Assembly: GCA_964397655.1 (NCBI GenBank)
Contig: CAYNKA010000006.1
Coordinates: 1 to 64,000, forward strand
Source: CAYNKA01 sp964397655
Lineage (GTDB): Bacteria; Spirochaetota; Spirochaetia; DTKZ01
Reading direction: 5' to 3'
Length of the DNA stretch: 64,000 bases
Part shown: piece after piece, positions 41,846 through 50,346 of the stretch
Layout: every line of letters begins with the position of its first letter
How positions within the stretch are numbered: position 1 is the first letter of the stretch
The notes under the pieces: model-generated
The model's database searches: none
What the model was told of the DNA's origin: nothing
The model's input: the letters and a program-made list of their open reading frames with translations, nothing else
Made by a program: the position numbers and the translations under genes

Positions 41846-42880
41846 ATGAAGAAAGTGTCTGTCATCGTCTTGTCGCTCTTCATGATGTTGGCCGTGAGCC
41901 AGACCTTCGCCGGCGGAAGCGGAGAGAAGAAAGCCGCAGGCCAGGCCGCGGGCCCCGCCAAGGTCCTCAAGATTTCCAACGGCATCAACGAGCAACATCC
42001 GTCCTACCTCGCGAGCGTAGAGTTCAAGAAAATCGTCGAATCGAAGCTCCCGGGCAAATACGACGTTCAGGTATACGCAAACGCACAGCTCGGCGACGAC
42101 GTACGCGCCACCGAGGCGGTCCGCATGGGAACGCTCGAAATGGTCGCAACTTCCGCTTCGCCGCTCACCGGGCTCGTGCCCGAGTTCAGCGTGTTCGACC
42201 TTCCCTTCATCATCACGAGCGAGAAGGCCGCCGATGCCGTCTTCGACGGCCCGGTAGGCGCGAAGCTCGCCGCCGGTCTCGAGCCCAAGGGCATCAAGCT
42301 CCTGGCCTACTACGAGAACGGCTTCCGCCAGCTCACCAACAGCGTCCGTGAGGTGAAAGCTCCGGCGGATCTCAAGGGACTCAAGATCCGCACCATGCAG
42401 AATCCCATTCACCTCGACGCCTTCAAGGCCCTCGGAGCGAACCCGACGCCGATGCCCTTCAGCGAGGTCTTCACCGCCATGCAGCAGAAGACCATCGACG
42501 GGCAGGAGAACCCGGTCCCTACCATTTACCTTTCCAAGTTCTTCGAAGTACAGAAATATGCGACGCTCACCGGCCACGTGTACGGACCTCACATTCTCCT
42601 GATCAACAAGAAACTCTACGATTCCTTCCCGGCCGAGGATCAGAAGATCATTCTCGCGGCCGCCCAGGAATCCGCGAAATTCGATCGTACAATCATCCGA
42701 AAGATGAATTCGGAGCAGGTCGCGAAGCTTCGTGAAGCGGGAATGATCGTCACCGAACTCAGCGCCGAACAGAAGAAGGCCTTCCAGGACGCCTGCGCCT
42801 CCGTGTACGCGACCTGGGTCCCGAAGATCGGCAAGGATCTCGTCGCCGAATTCCAGGCGACCGTCGCCGCGGCGAAATAG
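41846..42880 (+). CDS. TRAP transporter substrate-binding protein 1 (DctP family)
   Basis: The 344-residue periplasmic receptor has a signal peptide (1-22, ending QTFAGGS) and the family core LKGLKIRTMQNPIHLDAFKALGANPTP with the substrate Arg (about 180), then MQQKTIDGQENP. GGAGGAG precedes the ATG. It is a close paralogue of the gene at 42971: by eye about seven residues in ten agree, with long identical stretches in the middle. Differences cluster at the N-terminus, around residues 155-160 and in the last quarter, which may tune the ligand. Confidence 0.95.
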   Translation: MKKVSVIVLSLFMMLAVSQTFAGGSGEKKAAGQAAGPAKVLKISNGINEQHPSYLASVEFKKIVESKLPGKYDVQVYANAQLGDDVRATEAVRMGTLEMVATSASPLTGLVPEFSVFDLPFIITSEKAADAVFDGPVGAKLAAGLEPKGIKLLAYYENGFRQLTNSVREVKAPADLKGLKIRTMQNPIHLDAFKALGANPTPMPFSEVFTAMQQKTIDGQENPVPTIYLSKFFEVQKYATLTGHVYGPHILLINKKLYDSFPAEDQKIILAAAQESAKFDRTIIRKMNSEQVAKLREAGMIVTELSAEQKKAFQDACASVYATWVPKIGKDLVAEFQATVAAAK

Positions 42881-42899
42881 TCCGATGAACTCTGTCCGA

Positions 42900-42915
42900 C
42901 GCCTCGAAAGAGGCG
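42900..42915 (+). other. GAAA-tetraloop hairpin between the two binding-protein genes
   Basis: CGCCTC and GAGGCG close a GAAA tetraloop, 19 bases after the first gene. It lacks a T-run. It probably stabilises the upstream message end or sets relative expression of the two receptors. Confidence 0.5.
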
Positions 42916-42970
42916 CCGGTTCGAACGGAGTGTGCGTTAAATGTCATAGTATCTTTCAAGGAGGAAGAGT

Positions 42971-44002
42971 ATGAAGAAGTCTCTGCTGGTTTCGTGCGTT
43001 TTCTTGTTGGTGGTTTCCTTGTCCGTGAACGCCGGGGGATCGGCCGAAAAGAAAGGCGAGGCGGCCAAGCCGGCCGCCGCGAAGGTCATCAAGATCTCGA
43101 ACGGCCTCAATGAACAGCATCCTCTGCTCGTAGCCCAGAAGGAATTCGAGAAATACGTCGAATCCAAGCTCCCGGGCAAATACGACATCCAGGTATACGC
43201 CAACGCCCAGCTCGGCGACGACGTGCGCGCCACCGAGGCGGTCCGTATGGGCACCCTGGAAATGGTCGCCCCGACCGCGTCTCCCGTGACCGGTCTCGTG
43301 CCCGAATTCAACGTGTTCGACCTTCCCTTCATCATCACGAGCGAGAAGGGCGCGGACGCCGTCTTCGACGGTCCGGTAGGAGCGAAGCTCTCCGCATTGC
43401 TCGAGCCGAAGGGCCTCAAGAACCTCTGCTTCATGGAGAACGGCTTCCGCCAGCTCACCAACAGCGCCCGTGAAGTCAAGAGCCCGGCCGACCTCAGGGG
43501 CCTCAAGATCCGCACCATGCAGAACCCGATCCACCTCATGGCCTTCAAGGCCCTCGGAGCGAACCCGACGCCGATGCCCTTCAGCGAAGTCTTCACCGCC
43601 ATGCAGCAGAAGACCATCGACGGGCAGGAGAACCCGATCCCGACGATCTATCTCTCGAAGTTCTACGAGGTGCAGAAATACACGACCCTCACCGGCCACA
43701 TCTACAGCCCGTTCATCTTCCTGATCAACAAGAAACTCTTCGACTCCTTCCCGGCCGAGGACCAGAAGGTCTTCTTGGAAGGAGCGGCCGTGACTTCCAA
43801 GTTCGAGCGGGAACTGAACCGGAAGCAGAACGTCGAGCTCGTGGACAAGCTCCGCGCCGCGGGCATGACCGTCACCGTCCTCACGCCGGACCAGATCAAG
43901 GCGTTCCAGGACGCCGCCAAGCCCGTGTACGACGAATGGGTGCCGAAGATCGGCAAGGATCTCGTAGCCGAGTTCCAGGCCGCGGTCGCTTCGGCCAAGT
44001 AA
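42971..44002 (+). CDS. TRAP transporter substrate-binding protein 2 (DctP family)
   Basis: The 343-residue periplasmic receptor has a signal peptide (1-20, ending VNAGGS) and the same core block LRGLKIRTMQNPIHLMAFKALGANPTP as its neighbour. AAGGAGG lies seven bases upstream of the ATG. Parts of the coding DNA around 43540-43640 are identical or nearly so to 42420-42520, pointing to recent duplication or gene conversion. A GC-rich stem follows the stop. Confidence 0.95.
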   Translation: MKKSLLVSCVFLLVVSLSVNAGGSAEKKGEAAKPAAAKVIKISNGLNEQHPLLVAQKEFEKYVESKLPGKYDIQVYANAQLGDDVRATEAVRMGTLEMVAPTASPVTGLVPEFNVFDLPFIITSEKGADAVFDGPVGAKLSALLEPKGLKNLCFMENGFRQLTNSAREVKSPADLRGLKIRTMQNPIHLMAFKALGANPTPMPFSEVFTAMQQKTIDGQENPIPTIYLSKFYEVQKYTTLTGHIYSPFIFLINKKLFDSFPAEDQKVFLEGAAVTSKFERELNRKQNVELVDKLRAAGMTVTVLTPDQIKAFQDAAKPVYDEWVPKIGKDLVAEFQAAVASAK

Positions 44003-44012
44003 GTATCCTTAC

Positions 44013-44045
44013 GGCGGCGCCCCGGCCGGGCGCCGCCGGCCTTTT
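44013..44045 (+). terminator. GC-rich hairpin after the second binding-protein gene
   Basis: GGCGGCGCCC (44013-44022) pairs with GGGCGCCGCC (44028-44037), then GGCCTTTT. The T-run is short, so it may be a partial terminator before the SDR gene. Confidence 0.5.
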
Positions 44046-44110
44046 CGGCCGCACGAACCGAGCCGGCGGCCCGGCTCGCGCCGCCGAGAACGCCAAGAGA
44101 AGGAGTGATT

Positions 44111-44863
44111 ATGAGACTCGAGAATAAGATAGCCTTCGTGACAGGAGGCGCGCAGGGGCTCGGCGCGGAGATCGCCAGGACCTTCGCGAGGGAGGGAGCG
44201 ACCGTTTTCATCGCGGATCTCAAGGCCGAAGAAGGCGCGAAGACCGTCGCCGAAATCGAGGCGAAGGGCGGCAAGGCCTTCTTCGTTCCCCTGAACGTCA
44301 CCGAGGAACCGAGCTGGATCGCGGCCGTCAAGACCGTCGTGGACAAATTCGGGCGGCTCGACGTTCTCGTGAACAACGCCGGGATTAACATCCGCGAACC
44401 CATCGAGGAGATGAAGGTGGAGAGCCTCGACACGATGCTGGCGGTGAACGTGAAGGGCCCTTTCCTCGGCATCAAGCACGCCATCCCGATCATGAGAAAG
44501 AACGGCGGCGGGAGCATCATCAACATGTCCTCGATCTGCGGCCTCGTAGGCCACAAGTACACGACCGAGGCCTACACCGTGACCAAAGGCGCGGTCACGC
44601 TCATGACGAAGAGCGTCGGCGTCCGGTACGCGAAGGACAACATCAGATGCAACTCCATCCACCCGAGTACCGTTGACACCCCGCTCATGCAGACCGTCTT
44701 CAAGGACCCCGCAAAGAAGGCCGAGAGGCTCGGCGAAGTGCCGCTCGGACGGCTCGCTCTCGCCTCCGACGTCGCGAACGCGGCCCTCTACCTCGCTTCC
44801 GAGGACGCGAAATTCCTGAACGGAGTCTCCCTACCCGTGGACGGCGGACTCACCGCCTACTGA
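44111..44863 (+). CDS. Short-chain dehydrogenase/reductase (SDR)
   Basis: The 250-residue classical SDR has the cofactor motif TGGAQGLGAEIA (about 12-23), structural NNAG (about 87-90), and catalytic Ser in the INMSSICG stretch plus YTVTK (Tyr about 155, Lys about 159). It oxidises or reduces a hydroxyl/keto group with NAD(P); Asp at the end of strand two (FIADLKA) suggests NAD. ATG 44111 is chosen because AAGGAG sits five bases upstream; a GTG two codons earlier lies inside that site. It closes the GntR operon and probably acts on the imported acid or sugar. Confidence 0.9.
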   Translation: MRLENKIAFVTGGAQGLGAEIARTFAREGATVFIADLKAEEGAKTVAEIEAKGGKAFFVPLNVTEEPSWIAAVKTVVDKFGRLDVLVNNAGINIREPIEEMKVESLDTMLAVNVKGPFLGIKHAIPIMRKNGGGSIINMSSICGLVGHKYTTEAYTVTKGAVTLMTKSVGVRYAKDNIRCNSIHPSTVDTPLMQTVFKDPAKKAERLGEVPLGRLALASDVANAALYLASEDAKFLNGVSLPVDGGLTAY

Positions 44864-44890
44864 TCCGGAACCATGGTGACGCGCGTCCCG

Positions 44891-44918
44891 CCCCTCGGCT
44901 TCGCCCGAGGGGTTTTTT
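44891..44918 (+). terminator. Terminator of the GntR/transketolase/TRAP operon
   Basis: CCCCTCGG (44891-44898) pairs with CCGAGGGG (44905-44912), followed by six T. It lies 27 bases after the SDR stop and closes the operon before the chemoreceptor promoter. Confidence 0.88.
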
Positions 44919-45016
44919 GTCCCCTTCGTCGGGCCAATCCGGGCGACGGCCGGTCCCGTACCGGGACGTTTTCGAAAATCGTTTCGAGGAATACGAGCAT
45001 ATTGCAGGCCCCAACC

Positions 45017-45044
45017 TTGAACTAATATTCAAAAGTGATATAAT
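45017..45044 (+). promoter_or_regulatory. Promoter of the chemoreceptor gene
   Basis: TTGAAC (45017-45022) and TATAAT (45039-45044) are 16 bases apart, about 30 bases before the chemoreceptor ATG at 45074. Confidence 0.65.
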
Positions 45045-45073
45045 GGAATAAATAGAAAAAATCGGAGGCGTCT

Positions 45074-47068
45074 ATGAAAAAACGTTCATCCCTGTCCGTC
45101 CGGATATCGTTGATAATTTCACTCTTCGTTTCGATTCTGATCGGCCTCGTCATCGCGATCATCGGACTTCGCACCGGGGCTTCCATAGAGGCGCTCACCG
45201 CAGCCGACAACCAGCAGCTCGCCAAGGCCCGCGCGCTCGAACTCGGGGAGGTCATCGACAAGCTCACCTGGCAGCTCAAGATGATTTCAATTCGGGAAGA
45301 ATTCAGGGCCGGGGACAAGAAGGCAGTGGAAGAGGCCACCCTCGGCTTGAAGGGAAACCTGTCTCCCGAGGTGGTGGGTGCTTTCTTCACCTGGCCGGGC
45401 GGGGATTACAGGAACTCGGAAGGACTGAGCGGCAACGTAAAAGACCGGGACTATTACAAAGCGATCATGGAGAAGGGGGCCGTCAGTTTTATCAGTGAAG
45501 CGGTCATCTCCAAGACCCTCAACGTGCCCATCGTCGTGACGGCGATGGCGGTCAAGGGAACGGACGGAAAGGCCAGGGGATTCATCGCCTTCCAGTTCAC
45601 CCTCGAGAAGCTCTCGGACATCGTGAAAAGCATCAAGATCGGCCGCACGGGCTACGGCTGGATCATCGACAATACGGGCCTCATGATCGCGCATCCCCAG
45701 AAGGATGCGGTGATGAAGCTGAAGGCGACCGAGGGGGACAAGAACGGATCTCGCGGCATGGACGCCGTAGCGAAACAAGCCCTCGCCTCGGAATCCGGCA
45801 CCGGGACCTACCTGAGCGCCGAGGGCAAGGAGATCACCGTGTTCCACGTCAAGGTCCCGAATAGCCCGGGCTGGGTTCTCGGGATAAGCGTTCCGACCGA
45901 GGAGATCCACGAGACGATCAACGATCTCATGATGCTCCTCGTGTCGATCGCGATCGGCGCCGTTGCGCTTTCGATCGTGATATCCGTCCTCATCGCGAGG
46001 TCGGTCATCAAGCCGGTCAAGGCGGTCGTTCAGGGGCTCGGACATATCTCCAACGGAGATCTGGCGCTCACGGGATTCGACTTCGGAGCGTCGAGGAAGG
46101 TCGTGGCGCGGAGCGACGAACTCGGAGACGCCGGGCGGTCGCTGGACGCCCTGCTCGGGGCGTTGAACCGCGTGGTGGGCGACATCAGGTCGGCGGCGGG
46201 ACAGGTGTCGTCGGGATCGCAGCAGCTTTCGGAGATGTCGCAGGGCATGTCGCAGGGAGCGAACGAGCAGGCCGCTAGCATCGAGGAGCTGTCCGCGTCG
46301 GTCGAGGAGCTCGCGTCGACGGTGAGGCAGAACGCGGACAACACGAAGCAGGCGGACGAGCTTTCGCGGCGGGTCGCGCGGAACGCGGAGGAGTCGGGGA
46401 AGGCGGTCGGCGAGACGGTCGCGAGCATGAAGGAGATCGCGTCGAAGATCTCGATCATCGAGGAGATAGCGCTGCAGACGAACCTCCTCGCGTTGAACGC
46501 GGCGATCGAGGCGGCGCGGGCCGGCGACGCGGGCAAGGGCTTCGCGGTGGTCGCCTCCGAGGTGAGAAAGCTCGCGGAGAGGTCCGCGAAGGCCGCGGGC
46601 GAGATCAACGAACTGTCGAGGAAGAGCGTGTCGGTTGCCGGAGACGCCGGCAAGCGGCTCGAGGAGCTGGTTCCGGACATCAAGAAGACCGCGGACCTGA
46701 TCCAGGAGATCGCCGCGGCGAGCAACGAGCAGTCGAGGGGCGCCGAGCAGATCGCTAAGGGCGTGACGCAGCTGGACACGGTGGTGCAGCAGAACGCTTC
46801 GAGCTCGGAGGAGCTGTCCGCCACGGCGGAGGAGCTGTCCGGACAGGCCGCGAGCCTGTCGGAGACGATCGGTTTCTTCAAGGTGAAGGAATCCTCGGAA
46901 CACGGCGTGAAGCGTGCCGCTCCTCCTGAAAGACCGGCGAGAGCCGCCCTGCCCGAGAAGACCGCGGTTTCGGTGCCGGTGCCGGCCGGAAGGCAGAAGG
47001 GCGAAGGGATCGTTTCGGTGAATCTCGACGCGAACGACGCCAAGGACTCCGACTTCGACGAATTCTAG
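45074..47068 (+). CDS. Methyl-accepting chemotaxis protein with Cache sensor
   Basis: The 664-residue receptor has an N-terminal helix (about 10-32), a periplasmic double-Cache domain (about 40-275, with the RTGYGWIIDNTGLMIAHP stretch), a second helix (about 282-305), HAMP, and a long coiled-coil signalling domain. Its tip IALQTNLLALNAAIEAARAG lies at about 470-489. The C-terminal tail is Pro/Ala-rich and ends DSDFDEF with no CheR pentapeptide. GGAGG precedes the ATG. Codon choice changes visibly in the signalling half (GCG/TCG in place of GCC/TCC). Cache receptors usually bind amino or organic acids. Confidence 0.94.
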   Translation: MKKRSSLSVRISLIISLFVSILIGLVIAIIGLRTGASIEALTAADNQQLAKARALELGEVIDKLTWQLKMISIREEFRAGDKKAVEEATLGLKGNLSPEVVGAFFTWPGGDYRNSEGLSGNVKDRDYYKAIMEKGAVSFISEAVISKTLNVPIVVTAMAVKGTDGKARGFIAFQFTLEKLSDIVKSIKIGRTGYGWIIDNTGLMIAHPQKDAVMKLKATEGDKNGSRGMDAVAKQALASESGTGTYLSAEGKEITVFHVKVPNSPGWVLGISVPTEEIHETINDLMMLLVSIAIGAVALSIVISVLIARSVIKPVKAVVQGLGHISNGDLALTGFDFGASRKVVARSDELGDAGRSLDALLGALNRVVGDIRSAAGQVSSGSQQLSEMSQGMSQGANEQAASIEELSASVEELASTVRQNADNTKQADELSRRVARNAEESGKAVGETVASMKEIASKISIIEEIALQTNLLALNAAIEAARAGDAGKGFAVVASEVRKLAERSAKAAGEINELSRKSVSVAGDAGKRLEELVPDIKKTADLIQEIAAASNEQSRGAEQIAKGVTQLDTVVQQNASSSEELSATAEELSGQAASLSETIGFFKVKESSEHGVKRAAPPERPARAALPEKTAVSVPVPAGRQKGEGIVSVNLDANDAKDSDFDEF

Positions 47069-47095
47069 AACAGGTCCGGAGATCGCATTCTCATG

Positions 47096-47124
47096 GCCTC
47101 CCGCCGGTCGGCGGGGGGCTTTTT
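47096..47124 (+). terminator. Terminator of the chemoreceptor gene
   Basis: An 11-bp GC-rich stem (47096-47106 with 47109-47119, one G-T wobble) is followed by five T, 27 bases past the stop. Confidence 0.8.
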
Positions 47125-47213
47125 CCTGCGCCGATGGGCAACCCGTGGCCCCGGACCTCCCGTCATTTTTCTCTTGACGTAGGAACGTATTGACCCCACC
47201 ATGATTCATCCGT

Positions 47214-48782
47214 ATGTCGCAGCCGCCGAGGAGGACGATCGGTCGAAGGATGATCTATACCGTCATTTTCCTTCTGGTTTTTTCCCTGATTCTCCTGCTG
47301 GCGGATTACAAGAACAAGTACAGCTACCTGTTCGTCCTCATGGTCGTCGGGATGAGCATTTCCCTGTTCGCGGTCCTGATGCACATCTCCGTGCTCGGCA
47401 ACTACGCCTACGACCTCGGCAACATCTTCGGCCTGGATCACAAGATCTTCATGTACGCGAGCAGGGAATGGAAAATTCCGATTTCCTCGAACGCGAGGAT
47501 AATCAACGCCGGCATCGCCCTGTACCTGCTGTCCGTGCCCCTCTTCGTCCACGAGTTCAGGAAGAACAGCAGGAACGAGACCATATTCTACAAGAGCAAC
47601 CTCTTCAAGATCGCCGTCCTTTTCCTGCCTCCGGCGTTCTACCTGTTCGTCTACGATCCCTCCAACGCGCTTCGGCTCTATTGCTTCTACCACCTCAACA
47701 AGGACTTGTTCGCGGGAAGGTTCGTCGTCGGGGCCGTGGAGGCGCTTCACCTTTTCAACAGGGCCTGGATCCTGGTCTATCTCTTCTACCCGATCTACAT
47801 CCTCTTCGAGTACTACCGCGATACGAACATACGGTACGTGAAGCAGCAGCTGTTTCTCCTCGCTACGGGACTCGCCATCATGAACGCCCTGTTCTTCTGG
47901 GTCTTCTTCACCGGCCCGTTCATGATGTCCATGGAAAAGATCTTCACCTCTGGATTCTGGATCTTCGAGAATTTCCAGACCGTTTCGTATCGCTACTACG
48001 CGGTCATTCCGCTCATCACCCTGATCGTGCTCCAGCTTACGTTCGTCATCCTGCTCAGGCTGCGCATGGGAAGCGTCGTTCACTTCTTCGTCGACCGCAA
48101 GATTCGCCGGAATCTGCGAAGGATGAACGACCTGTTGAGCGACATCCTCCATTCCTACAAGAACGTCCTGTTCAGCATCAACATCCTCGCCCGGCAGGCG
48201 AGCCGGGACTTCGGAAGCGCGGGCGGCGAGGAGGCCCTCGGCAGGATCCTGGCCATCTCCGACGCCGATCTCGCGAAGACCTCCGAAATGCTGGAGTCCC
48301 TCAGGGAGATACGCTACAGGTTCCTGAAAAAATCGCTCTGCGACGCGATCGACGAGGCGATCAAGGAGAGTTTCATACCGGAATACATCGAACTGGTCTG
48401 GACCCCGGACGCGGACACGAGGCGGAGGGCCGTCTGCCGCCTGGACGTCTACCACATGAGCAAGGTCTTCATCAACATCCTGAAGAACTCCGTCGAGGCC
48501 ATAAGTCTCGCCGGCAGGGCGGTCGGCCGAATCGAGATTCACGTCACCTTTCAGTTCGAGTGGATCGTCGTCGTCGTGAGCGACAACGGTACCGGAATAA
48601 AGGACCTGAACCACAAGAGACTCTTCACGCCGTACCATTCCGGGAAGAACGGTCCCGAGAATTTCGGGCTCGGCCTTTCCTACGTCTACAAGGTCGTAAA
48701 GGCGCATCTGGGGTATGTCTGGCTGGAAACGAAATTCGGAGAGTTCACCTCCGTCCAGATCATGCTGCCGGGTGCCACCTGA
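47214..48782 (+). CDS. Atypical membrane sensor histidine kinase
   Basis: The 522-residue protein has about seven hydrophobic segments in residues 15-285, then a kinase region. There is no standard HisKA box; the likely phosphoacceptor is His313 in ILHSYKNVLFSI, followed by an HATPase domain with N-box ILKNSVEAI, DNGTGI and GLGLSYV. No PAS or HAMP is seen. The start at 47214 lacks a clear ribosome site; Met13 at 47250 is possible. It is followed after 10 bases by a response regulator. The membrane part resembles 7TM-type sensors only in general form. Confidence 0.85.
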   Translation: MSQPPRRTIGRRMIYTVIFLLVFSLILLLADYKNKYSYLFVLMVVGMSISLFAVLMHISVLGNYAYDLGNIFGLDHKIFMYASREWKIPISSNARIINAGIALYLLSVPLFVHEFRKNSRNETIFYKSNLFKIAVLFLPPAFYLFVYDPSNALRLYCFYHLNKDLFAGRFVVGAVEALHLFNRAWILVYLFYPIYILFEYYRDTNIRYVKQQLFLLATGLAIMNALFFWVFFTGPFMMSMEKIFTSGFWIFENFQTVSYRYYAVIPLITLIVLQLTFVILLRLRMGSVVHFFVDRKIRRNLRRMNDLLSDILHSYKNVLFSINILARQASRDFGSAGGEEALGRILAISDADLAKTSEMLESLREIRYRFLKKSLCDAIDEAIKESFIPEYIELVWTPDADTRRRAVCRLDVYHMSKVFINILKNSVEAISLAGRAVGRIEIHVTFQFEWIVVVVSDNGTGIKDLNHKRLFTPYHSGKNGPENFGLGLSYVYKVVKAHLGYVWLETKFGEFTSVQIMLPGAT

Positions 48783-48792
48783 GGGGAGGAAC

Positions 48793-49470
48793 GTGGAAAA
48801 CATCAAGGTTTTCATAGCGGACGATTCGGAGGACATCAGGAACTACTTCCGGATGCTGCTCCAGAACGAGCCGGACATGATCGTCGCGGGAACGGCAGCG
48901 AGCGGCAGGGAGGCGGTCGAGAAGATCCTCGAGACGTCCCCTGACATCGTCCTCATGGACATTCAGATGGAGACGAGGATGGCGGGGATAGAGGCCATAG
49001 AGGAGATCAAGAAGTCGAATCCCGGCGTCAGGGTCATCGTGCTCACCATCCACGCGCGGGACGATTTCCTGTTCCGGGCCTACGCCGCCGGCGCCTCGGA
49101 TTACATCATCAAGACGAGTTCGGTCGTGGACATCCTCACTTCCATAAGGAACGTCATGGCGAACACCTTCATGCTCCGGCCCGAGGTCGCGAACAAGATC
49201 ATGGAGGAGTACCTCCGGGTCAAGGAGGAGCAGGGAAAGATGAAGAGGACCCTGAAGATCATGACGAAGCTCACGAACACGGAATTCGAGATCCTCAAGC
49301 TCGTGTACCACGGCTACTCCTACAAGCAGATTGCGGAGCAGCGGTTCGTGGAGGAGACCACGATACGGTCGCAGGTCTGCTGGCTCCTCAAGAAATTCGA
49401 GAAGAAGCACATGAAGGAGGTGGTGAAGCTCCTCGCGGAGCTGAACATCTTCGAGATCTACGACCTCTAG
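48793..49470 (+). CDS. Response regulator with LuxR-type DNA-binding domain
   Basis: The 225-residue regulator has a receiver domain (1-120; Asp10, Asp11, phosphoacceptor Asp56, Lys about 109) and a C-terminal helix-turn-helix (about 160-215, TNTEFEILKLVYHGYSYKQI) of NarL/LuxR type, though it departs from the usual consensus. The start is GTG 48793 with GGAGG directly upstream. It forms a pair with the kinase at 47214. Its target is unknown; the convergent sugar ABC operon ends four bases beyond its stop. Confidence 0.88.
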   Translation: MENIKVFIADDSEDIRNYFRMLLQNEPDMIVAGTAASGREAVEKILETSPDIVLMDIQMETRMAGIEAIEEIKKSNPGVRVIVLTIHARDDFLFRAYAAGASDYIIKTSSVVDILTSIRNVMANTFMLRPEVANKIMEEYLRVKEEQGKMKRTLKIMTKLTNTEFEILKLVYHGYSYKQIAEQRFVEETTIRSQVCWLLKKFEKKHMKEVVKLLAELNIFEIYDL

Positions 49471-49474
49471 CGGC

Positions 49475-50323
49475 TCATCCCTTGATGGCGCCTTCCGTGA
49501 GCCCGGTGATGAAGAACCTGTTGAGAACGACGTAGACGAGCAGCATGGGTATGAGCGAGATGCTGATCCCGGCGAGGGCGAGGTCCCAGGCGGATGCCGC
49601 GTAGCCGCTCGACTTCAGGTTGACGACGCCGACGACGAGAGGCATCTTCTCCGGGCTCGAAATGGTGAACACGAAGGGCAGGAGATAGTCGTTCCACGCC
49701 ATCCGGAAGGAGATGAGACCGATGGTGGCGATGAGGGGCTTGAGGAGCGGGAAGACGACCGAGACGAAGATGCCGAAGAATCCGCAGCCGTCGATCTTGG
49801 CCGCTTCGTCCAGCTCCTTCGGTATCTGATTGACGAAGCTCGTCGCGAGGAAGACCTGCGTGACGTTCATGCCGAAGACCCGGATCACGATCACCCCCCA
49901 GAGAGAGTCGCCCAGTCCGAGGCCCGTCGCGAGGTTCAGCTGGGGGTAGAGGCTCAGCGTTCCGATCGAAACGAACAGGGAGGCCAGGACCATCTTGTAG
50001 ATGAGCCCCACCGCGCGCGTCCTTCCCCGGGAAAAGACGTAACCGGACGCGGTCGCGGTGACGATGCAGCCGACGACGATGAAGAAGGACATATAGAGGC
50101 TGTTGTAGGTGTAAAGCTCGAAATTCGCGAGCTCCCATGCCCGCCGGTAATTCTTTACCTGCCATTCCCGCGGAATGACGCCGACCCCTCCGGCCATGAT
50201 CTCCTGGTTCGTCTTGAAGGAGGCCAGGATCGTGTAGACTACGGGGAAAAGCGCAGCGAAGGCGACGGCGAGCAGGACGGCATAGATCAAAATCGTCGTC
50301 GTTCTTCCCTTCGTTACAGCCAA
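49475..50323 (-). CDS. Sugar ABC transporter permease 2 (MalG/UgpE type)
   Basis: The 282-residue inner-membrane permease has six helices and the EAA loop ELDEAAKIDGCGFFGIFVSV near residue 185 that docks the ATPase. The best start is TTG 50323, with GGTGGAG just upstream; no ATG fits. It is the last gene of the operon, 23 bases after permease 1. No ATPase gene is in the operon, so a shared MsmK/UgpC-type ATPase encoded elsewhere is likely. Confidence 0.92.
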   Translation of the reverse strand: MAVTKGRTTTILIYAVLLAVAFAALFPVVYTILASFKTNQEIMAGGVGVIPREWQVKNYRRAWELANFELYTYNSLYMSFFIVVGCIVTATASGYVFSRGRTRAVGLIYKMVLASLFVSIGTLSLYPQLNLATGLGLGDSLWGVIVIRVFGMNVTQVFLATSFVNQIPKELDEAAKIDGCGFFGIFVSVVFPLLKPLIATIGLISFRMAWNDYLLPFVFTISSPEKMPLVVGVVNLKSSGYAASAWDLALAGISISLIPMLLVYVVLNRFFITGLTEGAIKG

Positions 50324-50346
50324 TTCTCCACCCCTTCGAAGCGCGG

